In this document: piece after piece, positions 24,358 through 33,467 of the stretch
Layout of the letters: each line of letters begins with the position of its first letter
How positions within the stretch are numbered: the first letter of the stretch is position 1
From: Planctomicrobium piriforme
GTDB lineage: Bacteria > Planctomycetota > Planctomycetia > Planctomycetales > Planctomycetaceae
Assembly (NCBI GenBank): GCA_945860955.1
Contig: CAMATH010000066.1
Location: 1-43,834 of the forward strand
Reading direction: 5' to 3'
DNA length: 43,834 nt
The notes under the pieces: model-generated
Told to the model about the DNA's origin: nothing
Seen by the model: only the letters and a program-made list of their open reading frames with translations
The model's database searches: none
Position numbers and translations under genes: made by a program

Positions 24358-24673
24358 CGACAGGTCTCCTGAGAACGGAATGGAGCGTCAAGCGGGTGAG
24401 GCGGTCGCAGTATGACACCGACCGAAATAAAATTCCAGTAGAAAATTCACTGGAAATTGCCGGTCCGCGGAATGTCGCCCCACAGTCCCATCCTGATTCC
24501 CATCGCAATCCGTTTCAATCTTTCCCATCTTCACAAAGACTCGATTTTCAAGTATCGTATCGACGATCATCGAAATGAGTCTGTTGTTGAAACTTGAGTG
24601 CGACGTCTACCCTCCACGCGTGCGTTCCCAACCACGCGGCCAAGTTCCTCACCCCTACTCAGTCAGAACGCCG
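24358..24673. other. Divergent intergenic region with a small inverted repeat
   Basis: Lies between DUF3500 (minus) and DUF1501 (plus). Arms ttccagt (24433-24439) and actggaa (24449-24455) form an inverted repeat with a nine-base, AT-rich centre, a possible operator. The right half (about 24540-24670) is AT-richer but has no clear promoter. Confidence 0.5.
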
Positions 24674-25993
24674 ATGTCCTCCTTCGATTCGCGCGCCGTC
24701 TCCCGCCGTTGGGTTCTTCAAACCGGAATCGCCGGCGCGACCGCTTACTCGGCTCTCGCCCCCTTCAGCCGCTCCGCCAGCGCCGCCCCCACGCCGATCG
24801 CCGACCGCCGCAATGTGATTGTCTTCTGGCTCTCGGGTGGACCAAGTCACATCGACATGTGGGATCCCAAACCCGAAGCGCCCGCCGAGATTCGCGGTCC
24901 CTTCGGTTCAATCAGCACGCGTGTCCCCGGAATTCAACTCTGCGAACATCTGCCGTTGCAGGCGTCGATCGCCGACAAACTGTCGTTCCTTCGCGCGGTC
25001 GATTGTCGCGCCAGTAACCATACACCCATCACCATGCAGGCGGGGAACCCGCTCGCCCGTCGATCCGATGATGGCCGAGACGGTGCGGGCTATCCCTCCA
25101 TGGGTTCGATCGTCGCCAAATTTCGCGGCCCGAATCATCCCGACATGCCACCGTTCGTCGGCATCGCGCCCTCGTGGAAAGCCGACGTCTGGGAGTCGGG
25201 TCAGATGGGAGCGAACTACGCACCTGTCGATGGTCTGAAACTCGTTGGCAAATTCGGTCTGCCCGACGGCGTGCAGGTTGATCGTCTGGATGATCGCGAC
25301 GGACTGCGCCGTTCGTTCGACCGCTTGCGAACCGACATCGATCGTCTCGACACACTCGACAAGCTGAGCCGATACCAGCAGCAGGCTTATGAAATGGTTC
25401 TCGGTGGTCACGTGCAACGCGCGTTCGACCTCAATCTGGAACCGCAGGCGATTCGTGATGAGTATGGTCAGAATACGATTGGCCAGAAAGCGCTGCTCGC
25501 CCGGCGACTTGTGGAAGCAGGAGTCACCTATGTTCTGGTCAGTGGCGCGTGGGGGTATTTCGACCATCACGGCGACAGCGTGAATTGGGGTGGGATCGAA
25601 AAGGGATTGAAGCCACTGTTGCCGCACGTCGACCAGACGCTGTTCGCGCTCATCAATGATCTCGAACGTCGCGGCCTGCTCGATACCACGCTGGTGCTGA
25701 TGCTCGGTGAATTCGGACGCTCACCGGTGATCAACAAAGACGCCGGCCGCGATCACTGGACCAACGTGATGTCGATGGTGGCGGCCGGTGGCGGGTTGAA
25801 ACATGGCCAGGCCGTCGGCAGCACCGACGCCCGGGGTTATGACGTGAAAGATGGCGTCGTCCGCCCGCAAGATCTGGCGGCGACCGTCTTCCGACACCTG
25901 GGGATCGACCTCAGTGCCCATTGGACGAATCCGCAGGGACGTCCCTCGCCGATTGTCGCCGAGGGAGGGCGACCGATTCCGGAATTGATTTGA
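24674..25993 (+). CDS. Second DUF1501 protein, Tat-exported
   Basis: A 439-residue DUF1501 protein, a second paralogue in the window and clearly different from the first. The signal region VSRRWVLQTGIAGATAY is a twin-arginine type. Family motifs are VFWLSGGPSHIDMWDPKP, SGAWGYFDHHGDSVNWGG, VLMLGEFGRSPVINKDAGRD and HWTN, with the Asp, His and Glu residues expected at the metal site of this sulphatase-like superfamily. I place the start at 24674 (MSSFDSR) because it sets the Tat motif near the N-terminus; an ATG at 24575 in the same frame would add 33 residues of non-signal character. Unlike the first DUF1501 gene it has no DUF1549/1553 partner beside it here. It is divergent from the DUF3500 gene. 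Confidence 0.92.
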   Translation: MSSFDSRAVSRRWVLQTGIAGATAYSALAPFSRSASAAPTPIADRRNVIVFWLSGGPSHIDMWDPKPEAPAEIRGPFGSISTRVPGIQLCEHLPLQASIADKLSFLRAVDCRASNHTPITMQAGNPLARRSDDGRDGAGYPSMGSIVAKFRGPNHPDMPPFVGIAPSWKADVWESGQMGANYAPVDGLKLVGKFGLPDGVQVDRLDDRDGLRRSFDRLRTDIDRLDTLDKLSRYQQQAYEMVLGGHVQRAFDLNLEPQAIRDEYGQNTIGQKALLARRLVEAGVTYVLVSGAWGYFDHHGDSVNWGGIEKGLKPLLPHVDQTLFALINDLERRGLLDTTLVLMLGEFGRSPVINKDAGRDHWTNVMSMVAAGGGLKHGQAVGSTDARGYDVKDGVVRPQDLAATVFRHLGIDLSAHWTNPQGRPSPIVAEGGRPIPELI

Positions 25994-26057
25994 TCCCGGG
26001 GATCGTCCGAACGCATTCGGTAGCACTGTGCGCGGATGGGATGCATTCCGCGCTGCG

Positions 26058-26247
26058 GGAGGGCGAACGTCCTCGTGAGCCGCCAGTGTGCGATCGACCG
26101 CCGGACATCGTCCTCGGGGCAGCGCTCGACAACTGACCGAATTTCAATGGATAATCGCACTCCAAGCCACTCGGGTCGATGGCTGCCCAGAGAACGTTGT
26201 ATTGCGCTCACAAGCACACTGGCGGCTCAGCAGGAGCTTCGCCCTCC
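26058..26247. repeat. Inverted repeat of 34-nt arms (REP/MITE-like)
   Basis: The arms 26058-26091 and 26214-26247 are reverse complements at 30 of 34 positions; the four mismatches fall as two adjacent pairs within the central ten bases. They begin with ggagggcgaa and end with agccgccagtgtgc in the left arm. A 122-base centre separates them. The element fills most of the 353-base gap between the second DUF1501 gene and the membrane protein; no gene is seen in it. Confidence 0.8.
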
Positions 26248-26346
26248 CCGTGACGTCGATTGCGCCCCGTCCACGTGTATTGCCCGGCGGCTGTCCATTG
26301 GGCGTATCGCGATGTCGATTTGCCTGCCGTGTCGCGCCGGACGCGC

Positions 26347-27318
26347 TCAATTCACCTGCAGACCCACCAGCATGTCGATCGCCAGAAGGAACACACGGGC
26401 GTTCGCCATCTGCGAGTAGTTGAAGGTGAAGATTCCCGATTTGCCAATCCCCAGGAAGCCTGACTTCGCCCCCACCCGCTTGACGGTAAACTGTCCGTCG
26501 TGCAGCGAGACCTCTTGCACGTCGTCGGCGTCCAGACGGTCTTTCTTCCCTCCCTGGATCAGCTCGATAAAGCCAGGCCCGACGCGGACTTTGTCTTTGC
26601 CCGTGAGCGCGAACGAGATCGCCCCCGATTTCTCGAGTTCCGCCTGCGCGTGATCGAGGTATTGCTGGCTCCACGCATTCTCGGCGGCTTGTGCGAAACA
26701 ATAGGGATCTTTCGCCGCCGGCGTTCCGTTTTCGCTGTGGTAGCTCCCTTGCAACGTGGCGACCTTTTTCTGGTTGGCGGCAGACCAGACGAAATTGTAG
26801 TTCGTCCCCGTGTAGACACCGTTGGTGTAATTCACCGTTTGACTTGTCCGCAGCTCGGCCGCCTCGTCGAATAGAAACAAGAGTTCCGTCTCGACGTCGG
26901 TGCGTTCCCCTTTGAACACCAGCCGCGCGATGCCCGCCTCTCCCACATAAGTACACGCGCCGCGAAAACCGGTCGCGATGATGGTCACGACCCCGACGAC
27001 AGCGCTCCCGATCACCGCCCCCAATCCCGAAACGAGAGGACTCCAGTCGAACACGAAGTGGAACAACAAAAACAGTGCCAAAAACGACGCTCCGCCTAGC
27101 ATCGCAGCAAAAATCAGCCGCAGCATCACTCCCCAGGGAGCCTTGCCATCCGTGAGGGTTGACCATGCGGTGTGAACCTCCCCGATCTCTTCGGGTGGAT
27201 CCGCGAAAAAATCGAGATCCTCGGGAAGGGGATCGCCGTTGTGGGCGACCACATCGTCACCAGGAACCCACTGTCGCAGGGAGTCGTCGTAGTCTTCCAT
27301 AAAATGCTCGCACGGCAT
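26347..27318 (-). CDS. Membrane protein of unknown function, divergent from the sigma factor
   Basis: A 323-residue protein with an acidic N-terminus (MEDYDDSLRQW, PLPEDLDFFADPPEE) and two adjacent transmembrane helices at about residues 64-90 and 94-120. The remainder is soluble, including LVFKGERTDVETELLFLFDEA, YTNGVYTGTNYNFVW and a C-terminal all-beta-like stretch with GPGFIELIQGGKKDRL and SGFLGIGKSGIFTFNYSQM. The family is not one I can name; similar proteins with two N-terminal helices and a beta-rich tail are common in planctomycetes. The start is uncertain: ATGs at 27318 and 27300 are both possible and neither has a strong ribosome binding site. It is divergent from the sigma factor-kinase pair with 157 bases between them, so common control is possible. 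Confidence 0.75.
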   Translation of the reverse strand: MPCEHFMEDYDDSLRQWVPGDDVVAHNGDPLPEDLDFFADPPEEIGEVHTAWSTLTDGKAPWGVMLRLIFAAMLGGASFLALFLLFHFVFDWSPLVSGLGAVIGSAVVGVVTIIATGFRGACTYVGEAGIARLVFKGERTDVETELLFLFDEAAELRTSQTVNYTNGVYTGTNYNFVWSAANQKKVATLQGSYHSENGTPAAKDPYCFAQAAENAWSQQYLDHAQAELEKSGAISFALTGKDKVRVGPGFIELIQGGKKDRLDADDVQEVSLHDGQFTVKRVGAKSGFLGIGKSGIFTFNYSQMANARVFLLAIDMLVGLQVN

Positions 27319-27475
27319 AAGTGGAGAGATCGGCGGGGTGAATCGCCGTGGAGTTTCTCGCCGACGAACGACACGGTCAAGTCGACTCGACTGCGGAATC
27401 CCTGACGCAATTTCAGAATTCCGCGCACAATACTCCGCACAGTCACGCCTTGACTCTATGAGAGCCACGCCGCCC

Positions 27476-28051
27476 ATGGACAATCCCCCCGCAGGTCAGT
27501 CGACGCCTGGCCAGATCGAGCGATACCGCTCGTACCTGCTGCTGCTCGCCCGCCTGCAGATGGATCCGCTGTGGCGGGGCAAGATCGATCCCTCCGACAT
27601 CGTGCAACAGACTCTGGTCGATGTCCGCGAACGCTGGCACCAGTTGGGAACCGACAACGCCGAACTGGGGGCCTGGTTGCGCAAGGCGCTCGCCAACAAC
27701 CTCGCCGACGCGATCCGTAAACTGAAGACCACCAAACGGGACATCGCACTCGAACGGCCACTCGATCAACTGCTGGAAGAATCGTCCGCCGCCCTCGCCC
27801 GCTGGCTCGCCGCCGACCAGACGAGTGTCTCGGCACGGGCGATTCGCAACGAAGACCTGTTGAACATGGCCCAGGCGCTGCAATCGCTTTCCGAACCGCA
27901 GCGGGAAGCGATTGTGTGGCATCATTTGCAGGGATGTACTTTGAAAGAGACCGCCCGCCATCTCGACCGCAGCGACGCCGCCACGGCGGGGCTGCTCCAC
28001 AGGGGCCTGAAAACGCTGCGGGAATTGATGCGTGCTGACAAATCGAGTTGA
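27476..28051 (+). CDS. ECF-type RNA polymerase sigma factor, planctomycete subfamily
   Basis: A 191-residue sigma-70 family protein of the ECF type found in planctomycetes. Region 2 is seen in YRSYLLLLARLQMDPLWRGK followed by DPSDIVQQTLVDV, and region 4 in LNMAQALQSLSEPQREAIVW followed by GCTLKETARHLDRSDAA, a helix-turn-helix for the -35 element. It should direct polymerase to its own set of promoters. No anti-sigma factor is visible; instead the stop codon lies three bases before a Ser/Thr kinase gene, an arrangement known for planctomycete ECF groups, which suggests control by phosphorylation rather than by an anti-sigma factor. The start at 27476 (MDNPP) follows a GAGAG at about 12 bases; an ATG at 27458 would add six residues. 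Confidence 0.9.
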   Translation: MDNPPAGQSTPGQIERYRSYLLLLARLQMDPLWRGKIDPSDIVQQTLVDVRERWHQLGTDNAELGAWLRKALANNLADAIRKLKTTKRDIALERPLDQLLEESSAALARWLAADQTSVSARAIRNEDLLNMAQALQSLSEPQREAIVWHHLQGCTLKETARHLDRSDAATAGLLHRGLKTLRELMRADKSS

Positions 28052-28054
28052 ACC

Positions 28055-31000
28055 ATGCCCGATCCGCGTCCCATGTCCGATTCCGAATCTCCCAGCCGGC
28101 TTGAACAGGTGTTGGCCGACTACTTGAACCGCGTCGAAGCCGGAGCAGCGCCCGATCCCGCCGACTGGATCGCGCAATACCCCGATCTCGCCGACGAGCT
28201 GCGGTCGTTTCTGCGAAATCGCGAATCGGTCGGCCGGCTCGCCGGGGCGCTGCGCGAGGTCACCGACACCCCCACCCTGGTCGCTGAGTCTTCGGGAACC
28301 GGCGGCGGCGGCGTGGTCCGCTATTTTGGCGACTACGAACTGTTGGCTGAAATCGCCCGGGGCGGAATGGGGGTCGTGTATCAGGCCCGGCAGGTGAATC
28401 TGAACCGGATCGTCGCGCTCAAGATGATTCTGGCGGGGGAACTCGCGAACGAAGCGGAGATCAAACGGTTCTACGCCGAGGCCGAGTCGGCCGCCAGCCT
28501 GGACCATCCGGGAATCGTTCCGATCTTTGAAATCGGCGAACACGAAGGCCAACACTTTTATTCCATGGCGTTTGTGCCGGGGGACAGTCTGGCGAAGCGG
28601 GTGGCCGGGGGGCCGTTACCCCCGACCGAGGCGGCACAGATTGTGCGCAAGGCGGCCGAAGCGGTGGAATACGCCCACAGCCGGGGGATCATCCATCGCG
28701 ATCTGAAGCCCGGCAACGTGCTGATCGACTCGACCGGACAGCCCCGGGTCACCGATTTCGGACTGGCGAAACAGCTCGCCCGCGGTTCGGAGCTGACCGG
28801 GACCGGGCAGATTTTGGGGACACCCAGTTACATGCCGCCGGAACAGGCGGCTGGCGACCCCGACAAAATCTGCCGGCAGTCGGATGTCTATTCGCTGGGG
28901 GCGATTTTGTACTGCCTTCTGACAGGGCGGCCCCCGTTCCAGGCGGCCAATCCCCTCGACACCTTGCAACAGGTGCTGAAGCAAGAGCCGGCACCGTTGC
29001 GACAACTCAACGCACAGGTTCCGCCCGATCTCGAGACGATCACACTCAAGTGCCTCGAAAAGGATCCCCAAGCGCGGTTCGCGACCGCGCGGGAACTGGG
29101 GGAGGAACTCGACCGCTTTCTCACGGGGACACCCATTAAATCGCGTCCCGTCGGCGCGTTCTCCCGAGTTGTGAAATGGGCGCGCCGTCGTCCCGCGGCC
29201 GCCGGCCTGTCGGTTGTCAGCGGACTGGCACTGCTGGCGCTCGTGGGCCTCGCCGTCGGAGCGTGGTACTACGGCCGATTGCGCGGGGCGCTCTCCGACG
29301 CGGAGTCGGCTCGTGGTCTCGCCGAACAGGCGTCGGCGACCGCAGAAAGCAGTGAACTCACCGCCCGCAGGCTGTTGTATGCCGCCGACACCAGTCTCGC
29401 CTGGCAGAGTTGGCAGGGGGGACGCATCGACCGCATGCGCACTTTGCTGGAACGGCAGAGACCCCAACCCGGCGAACCCGATTTGCGGGGGTTCGAGTGG
29501 CACTACCTGAATCGCGTGGGAAACGCCGAACAGAAGATCCTTCCAGGGAGTTTTCCCATTGTCCGCGGGTTGACATTTCTTCCAGGAGGCGAACGGCTCC
29601 TCTCGGCACATCGCACTGGAACGAACCGCGAACCGGGGGAGATGCGGTTGTGGGATCTGAACGGATCGCGGGAATCGGAGCGGCTGTTTCGGTCCGCGGA
29701 ACCGTTCAGGAACGGACATACTTCCGCGGACGCGCTGGCGCTCTCCTCCGACGGTGTTGTGGTCGCGGTGGACGACGAGAAAATTGTGCGATTAATCTCG
29801 CTCGAATCGGGCCAGACATTGCGGACCTTCCAAAGTCCGATTGACTATGTAGGTGCCCTGACGTTTTCCCCCGATGGCAGCCGGCTCGCCGTGGGAAGTC
29901 TCGACAACACCGTCGCGATCTGGGACCGGAACAATGGTGCCCAGATCGCCCGACTGACGGGACACAAGCTGGGAGTCCTCGCGCTGGCGTGGTCACCCGA
30001 CGGAACAAAACTCGTGACCGGATCTGGAGACGACCGGGCCCCCACCTGGTCTCAGTTGCAGAATGGAGAACTCAAATTGTGGGACGCCACCACAGGGACG
30101 GAGATCCGCACGTTTGCCCGCGACCCATCCCAGGTCAACGCGGTCGCGTTCGCGGGGAATGAACTGGTTGTCAGCGGCGGATTGAATGGCGCGGTGCAGG
30201 TTTGGGATGTCGTCACGGGGGAATTGAAACGACAATTGGGAACGCAGACAGCCGCAATCCGGGGGGTGGCGTTTTCGGACCGGATGCGCACGGTCGCCGG
30301 TGCGTGCGATGACGGAGCGGCACGGGTCTGGCAGATTGATACTGGCGAAGAGCTGGCCTTGTTGCTGGGGCACGCGGGCCGGGTGTATTCGGTGGCGTTC
30401 GATGACACCACCGGCCGGCTTGCCACCGGAGGGTACGATGGCACGATTCGCTTGTGGGATGTGGTAGAACACCGCGTCCGGTCGAATCTCGGTCCCCACG
30501 GCTGGACGATTCGCGCGATTCATTTCACCAGCGACAGTCGCACGGTGGTGACACAAGACTATAAGGGAATTCGAGTCTTTGACGCCGCCACCCGCCGACT
30601 CGAGAAGGAAATTTATCCCGACCACTGGATGGTGTCGTCCGCGCTCTCATCCGACGGATCGCGGTTGGTGATCGGGGGATTTCAGGAAGGGAATGGAGGT
30701 GGTCCAGGATATGTGACGCTGTGGGATGTCGCGTCCGGCCAAAGAGTCGCGGGCTTTGATCCCGAGGCGGGTTTGGCGATCGAAGTCTTTCCTTCCCCCG
30801 ACTGGCGCTGGCTGGCGACAACCGGTCGCACGAATGTCGTAGGAGAGCGGTTGTTGTCGCTCTGGGAGCTGACCGAGTCGGGACCAGGGGAGCGAATCGG
30901 AACCTGGTCCGTCGTCGGAGAGCCGGTCTTTTCGCACGACAGTCGGCAGGTGTATTTCGTAGCGGCCGAAGGGGTGAGCCGTTTGGAATTGAGGCAGGGC

Positions 31001-31507
31001 GCTGTCCCGCGCCCACTCGCGACCACGACTTCCCCCATGCGCATCGTCACTCTGTCACCGAATGGGGAATGGCTGGCTGGAGGGGGCGAAGACGGCACGT
31101 CCGTCTTATGGAATCTGAACACCGGCGCTGTGGGCGAGACGTGGCAGGCACATAACGGCAGGATTGGAAGGCTGTTGTTCGCTCCCGACGGAGAGACACT
31201 GGTCACCGCAGACGACTCGGACACTCGGCTTTGGAATCTCAATCCGGTCACGCCACGAGCCGAGCTGTTCGTTCCCGCCTGCCAGATGCAGATCACCCCA
31301 GACGGTCGCACTCTGGTAACCGCGTGGGAGACGTTGGGATTCTGGCAGTTGAGTACCGGGCAGGAACTGCTGAGGCTGGAAGGGTACCGCATCTTTCCCC
31401 CGGGGTGTTTGGCGATCTCGCCTGATGGGACCATGGTGGCTGAAGGCGGGGGGAACCGGGATGAAAACGAAGGGGTTTACATCTGGCGGGGACCACGGAG
31501 TGAGTGA
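28055..31507 (+). CDS. Ser/Thr protein kinase with WD40 repeats
   Basis: An 1150-residue transmembrane kinase. A short N-terminal planctomycete segment (VLADYLNRVEAGAAPDPADW) precedes a Hanks-type kinase domain at about 95-370: glycine loop IARGGMGVVYQA, catalytic Lys in VALKMI, HRDLKPGN, DFGLAK and the PPEQA that replaces APE. All catalytic residues are present. One transmembrane helix follows (about 385-410, SGLALLALVGLAVGAWYYG) and then about 720 residues of WD40-type repeats, for example LTFSPDGSRLAVGSLDNTVA and VAFDDTTGRLATGGYDGTI, expected to form one or two beta propellers outside the cytoplasmic membrane. It likely senses an envelope signal and phosphorylates the sigma factor or another target. 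It is only three bases downstream of the sigma factor stop, so translation is coupled. Confidence 0.95.
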   Translation: MPDPRPMSDSESPSRLEQVLADYLNRVEAGAAPDPADWIAQYPDLADELRSFLRNRESVGRLAGALREVTDTPTLVAESSGTGGGGVVRYFGDYELLAEIARGGMGVVYQARQVNLNRIVALKMILAGELANEAEIKRFYAEAESAASLDHPGIVPIFEIGEHEGQHFYSMAFVPGDSLAKRVAGGPLPPTEAAQIVRKAAEAVEYAHSRGIIHRDLKPGNVLIDSTGQPRVTDFGLAKQLARGSELTGTGQILGTPSYMPPEQAAGDPDKICRQSDVYSLGAILYCLLTGRPPFQAANPLDTLQQVLKQEPAPLRQLNAQVPPDLETITLKCLEKDPQARFATARELGEELDRFLTGTPIKSRPVGAFSRVVKWARRRPAAAGLSVVSGLALLALVGLAVGAWYYGRLRGALSDAESARGLAEQASATAESSELTARRLLYAADTSLAWQSWQGGRIDRMRTLLERQRPQPGEPDLRGFEWHYLNRVGNAEQKILPGSFPIVRGLTFLPGGERLLSAHRTGTNREPGEMRLWDLNGSRESERLFRSAEPFRNGHTSADALALSSDGVVVAVDDEKIVRLISLESGQTLRTFQSPIDYVGALTFSPDGSRLAVGSLDNTVAIWDRNNGAQIARLTGHKLGVLALAWSPDGTKLVTGSGDDRAPTWSQLQNGELKLWDATTGTEIRTFARDPSQVNAVAFAGNELVVSGGLNGAVQVWDVVTGELKRQLGTQTAAIRGVAFSDRMRTVAGACDDGAARVWQIDTGEELALLLGHAGRVYSVAFDDTTGRLATGGYDGTIRLWDVVEHRVRSNLGPHGWTIRAIHFTSDSRTVVTQDYKGIRVFDAATRRLEKEIYPDHWMVSSALSSDGSRLVIGGFQEGNGGGPGYVTLWDVASGQRVAGFDPEAGLAIEVFPSPDWRWLATTGRTNVVGERLLSLWELTESGPGERIGTWSVVGEPVFSHDSRQVYFVAAEGVSRLELRQGAVPRPLATTTSPMRIVTLSPNGEWLAGGGEDGTSVLWNLNTGAVGETWQAHNGRIGRLLFAPDGETLVTADDSDTRLWNLNPVTPRAELFVPACQMQITPDGRTLVTAWETLGFWQLSTGQELLRLEGYRIFPPGCLAISPDGTMVAEGGGNRDENEGVYIWRGPRSE

Positions 31508-31581
31508 CGGAACCGCGCGGCTTCGCTTCTCTCGATAAAAACAAAAGGCCCGGTGACAATTGCGCCGCTGTGGGATCCAAG

Positions 31582-31604
31582 CTGGGGGGACTCTGTCCCC
31601 CCAG
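31582..31604 (+). terminator. Hairpin after the kinase gene
   Basis: Arms ctggggggac (31582-31591) and gtccccccag (31595-31604) pair perfectly around tct, 74 bases after the kinase stop. The right arm overlaps the C-rich dispersed repeat. A TTTTT run lies 12 bases further on, so termination efficiency is uncertain. Confidence 0.6.
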
Positions 31605-31630
31605 ACCCCCCTGGGATTTTTCAAGGCATG
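31596..31630 (+). repeat. C-rich 35-nt dispersed repeat, copy 2
   Basis: Second copy of the repeat at 14581, identical over the first 25 bases. Here it is joined to a matching left arm so that it forms a hairpin, which copy 1 lacks. Confidence 0.8.
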
Positions 31631-31758
31631 GGTCCGATGTCCAATGGGTTACTGACGTCAAAATGCAACGACAGGAGAATTCCATTCCATCCGCCCAGTC
31701 GGGCTGGCGAAACCTTGTTGTTTTATACTCCGCGCGGCCGAAAACGAGACGTTTGCTT

Positions 31759-31858
31759 AGTACAACGGGTCTCTGAGCCGTCCGCCCAAAACGGCGGCAT
31801 GTGTTCCGTTTCAAATGCCGCCCCCTCCGGACGGGTCAGAGACCCTTCCTACGGCGGC
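31759..31858 (+). repeat. Palindromic MITE-like element, copy 1
   Basis: About 100 bases that align with 40630-40726. Near the left end is acgggtctctgagccgtccg and near the right end ggacgggtcagagaccctt followed by cctac; the arms are inverted repeats of each other and each is itself a near-palindrome. The shared centre reads caaatgccgccc. The element lies in the 454-base gap between the kinase and phosphatase genes, in which I find no gene. Confidence 0.8.
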
Positions 31859-31961
31859 CGGCGCCCAACGTCTGAATTCCGGCTGCGTGGAGAATATCCT
31901 GAAAATCCGGGCGATGCTGATGTTCATTCGTCAGGCGAAATCCCATTGAACACGGTCTTTT

Positions 31962-32645
31962 TCAACCGAGCGCAGTCTGCCGGCGCAATTCCAAATACCC
32001 GCCCAGACACGCCCGTTGCACCGGATTGAGTCGAACCCTGGGACGCGATCTCTTGAGGAACGCCAGTCCTTCATCGATCGTCGTCACTGTCCCGCGTGAC
32101 AGCAGAATCGCCACCGCGAACAGACCCGTCCGCCCGTAACCCCGGGCGCAATGCACGTAGGTCCGCCCGGGGCGCAATGCTGCAAGCCACACAACCAACT
32201 GTTCCGGGCTGGGGGCTCCCCCGTCGAGAACTGGGCAGCAGAGATATGCGGGGAGCGCGCGAATCTTCGCCGGCTCGGTGAACTCCGAGGTCAGATCGAC
32301 GTAGTTGTCGACTGTGGAAATCACCGCGTCGAGTTCGCCCCCCAGCAATCTGCGACCGACGAACAGATCTTCGCTGGCCTGGTTGTAGGCCGGTTCGTTC
32401 ACGGTGAGTCGGGCGATGTTCCAGATCAACCGAATGACCAGGTGATACGGCAGAAACAGCAGCCAGCTCCACAAGGGCAGCGTGCCATCCCGGTGTTTGC
32501 CAAGCTGACGTTGAAAGCCGGCGGCGTGCGCTAGTCCCACCAGAAGGAAGTTGAAACCGATCCACGCGTCCAGCAGCCACCAGCCGCCGCGCGCGAAGCC
32601 GACAGTCAAGCAGAAGACGCCGAGCGCCGACATCACGTATTTCAT
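31962..32645 (-). CDS. Membrane-anchored dual-specificity protein phosphatase
   Basis: A 227-residue protein with two to three hydrophobic helices in its first 80 residues (for example GWWLLDAWIGFNFLLVGLAH and LWSWLLFLPYHLVIRLIW) and a cytoplasmic dual-specificity phosphatase domain. The catalytic P-loop HCARGYGRTG is at 165-174, with nucleophile C166 and R172; a general-acid Asp is likely in DLTSEF or VLDGG. It should remove phosphate from Ser, Thr or Tyr of proteins, or possibly from phospholipid head groups as in PTPMT-like enzymes. It lies downstream of the kinase gene but on the opposite strand, converging with it, an attractive but unproven functional pairing. The ATG at 32645 is followed by a second in-frame ATG five codons later. 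Confidence 0.88.
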   Translation of the reverse strand: MKYVMSALGVFCLTVGFARGGWWLLDAWIGFNFLLVGLAHAAGFQRQLGKHRDGTLPLWSWLLFLPYHLVIRLIWNIARLTVNEPAYNQASEDLFVGRRLLGGELDAVISTVDNYVDLTSEFTEPAKIRALPAYLCCPVLDGGAPSPEQLVVWLAALRPGRTYVHCARGYGRTGLFAVAILLSRGTVTTIDEGLAFLKRSRPRVRLNPVQRACLGGYLELRRQTALG

Positions 32646-32891
32646 TGTTCTTCGTTCATCTGACGTTCCCGGTAGTTCTCGCTCCTGATGCCGGTTCGGT
32701 CGTTTGGTTTTCGCCTCGCCGACTGCGGGATGTTACACTCAGCGGGGCGAAAAATGCGACACTTGGCCCGAGGCACAACCATCTGGAATCTCAGTGGGCT
32801 AGGATCGCCCAAACTCCGACAGCAATGCCCGTTGATGCGCGCACTGCCGACTCATTGCTCTCGCGGGCCGTTGAATTTTATTGGACAAGTT

Positions 32892-33437
32892 CTATGTGGC
32901 CGGCAATAACTCGTCGATCCGCCGCAGGATCTCGTCCGGTTCCGCCATCCGCCCCGCTCCCTGAACGCCGCAACTGAGCCAGCCGACTCCGGGCTCGACA
33001 ATGTGGACGCCGTCGTCACGCAACTGCCGCACATTGCGTTGAACGGCCGGCTTGGCCCACATCTCACAATTCATCGCCGGCGCGACCAGAACCGGCCCGG
33101 TGAATGCCAGGTAGAGCGTCGACAGCAGATCGTCGGCCATGCCGTGAGCGAATCTCGCCAGCGTCGCCGCAGTCGCCGGCGCGACGACCAGTAATGAAGC
33201 CCGTCGCGCCAGTCCGATATGCTCGCCCCTAGAATGTTCGCGTGGCTGAAACCGCCGGGTGTGTACCGGGCGGTTCGTCAACGCCTCAAACGTGGTTTCG
33301 CCCATGAACTTCAGGGCGGCGCGGGTCATCACCACGGAGACACTCGCCCCTCCCTGAACAAGCCGGCTGCAAAGTTCAGCCGACTTGTAGGCGGCGATCC
33401 CGCCGGTGACACCCAGCAATATTTCGCGAGTGGCCAT
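32892..33437 (-). CDS. coaC: Phosphopantothenoylcysteine decarboxylase, stand-alone flavoprotein
   Basis: A 181-residue flavoprotein matching the CoaC half of CoaBC, which decarboxylates phosphopantothenoylcysteine to phosphopantetheine in coenzyme A synthesis. FMN-binding and catalytic motifs are visible: [11 protein letters not shown] at the start, the active-site His in [10 protein letters not shown] (H73), the substrate clamp APAMNCEMW (about 119-127) and the reductive Cys in [13 protein letters not shown] (C156). The length fits CoaC alone; the CoaB ligase half is not present here, so it should be encoded elsewhere or at a separate locus. It lies 30 bases after rpoZ on the same strand, the last gene of the housekeeping operon. 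The order gmk-rpoZ-coaBC is widespread in bacteria, supporting the assignment. Confidence 0.92.
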   Translation of the reverse strand: MATREILLGVTGGIAAYKSAELCSRLVQGGASVSVVMTRAALKFMGETTFEALTNRPVHTRRFQPREHSRGEHIGLARRASLLVVAPATAATLARFAHGMADDLLSTLYLAFTGPVLVAPAMNCEMWAKPAVQRNVRQLRDDGVHIVEPGVGWLSCGVQGAGRMAEPDEILRRIDELLPAT

Positions 33438-33467
33438 GGGTCTTCATCACCAGCGGATTCCGCGGTC

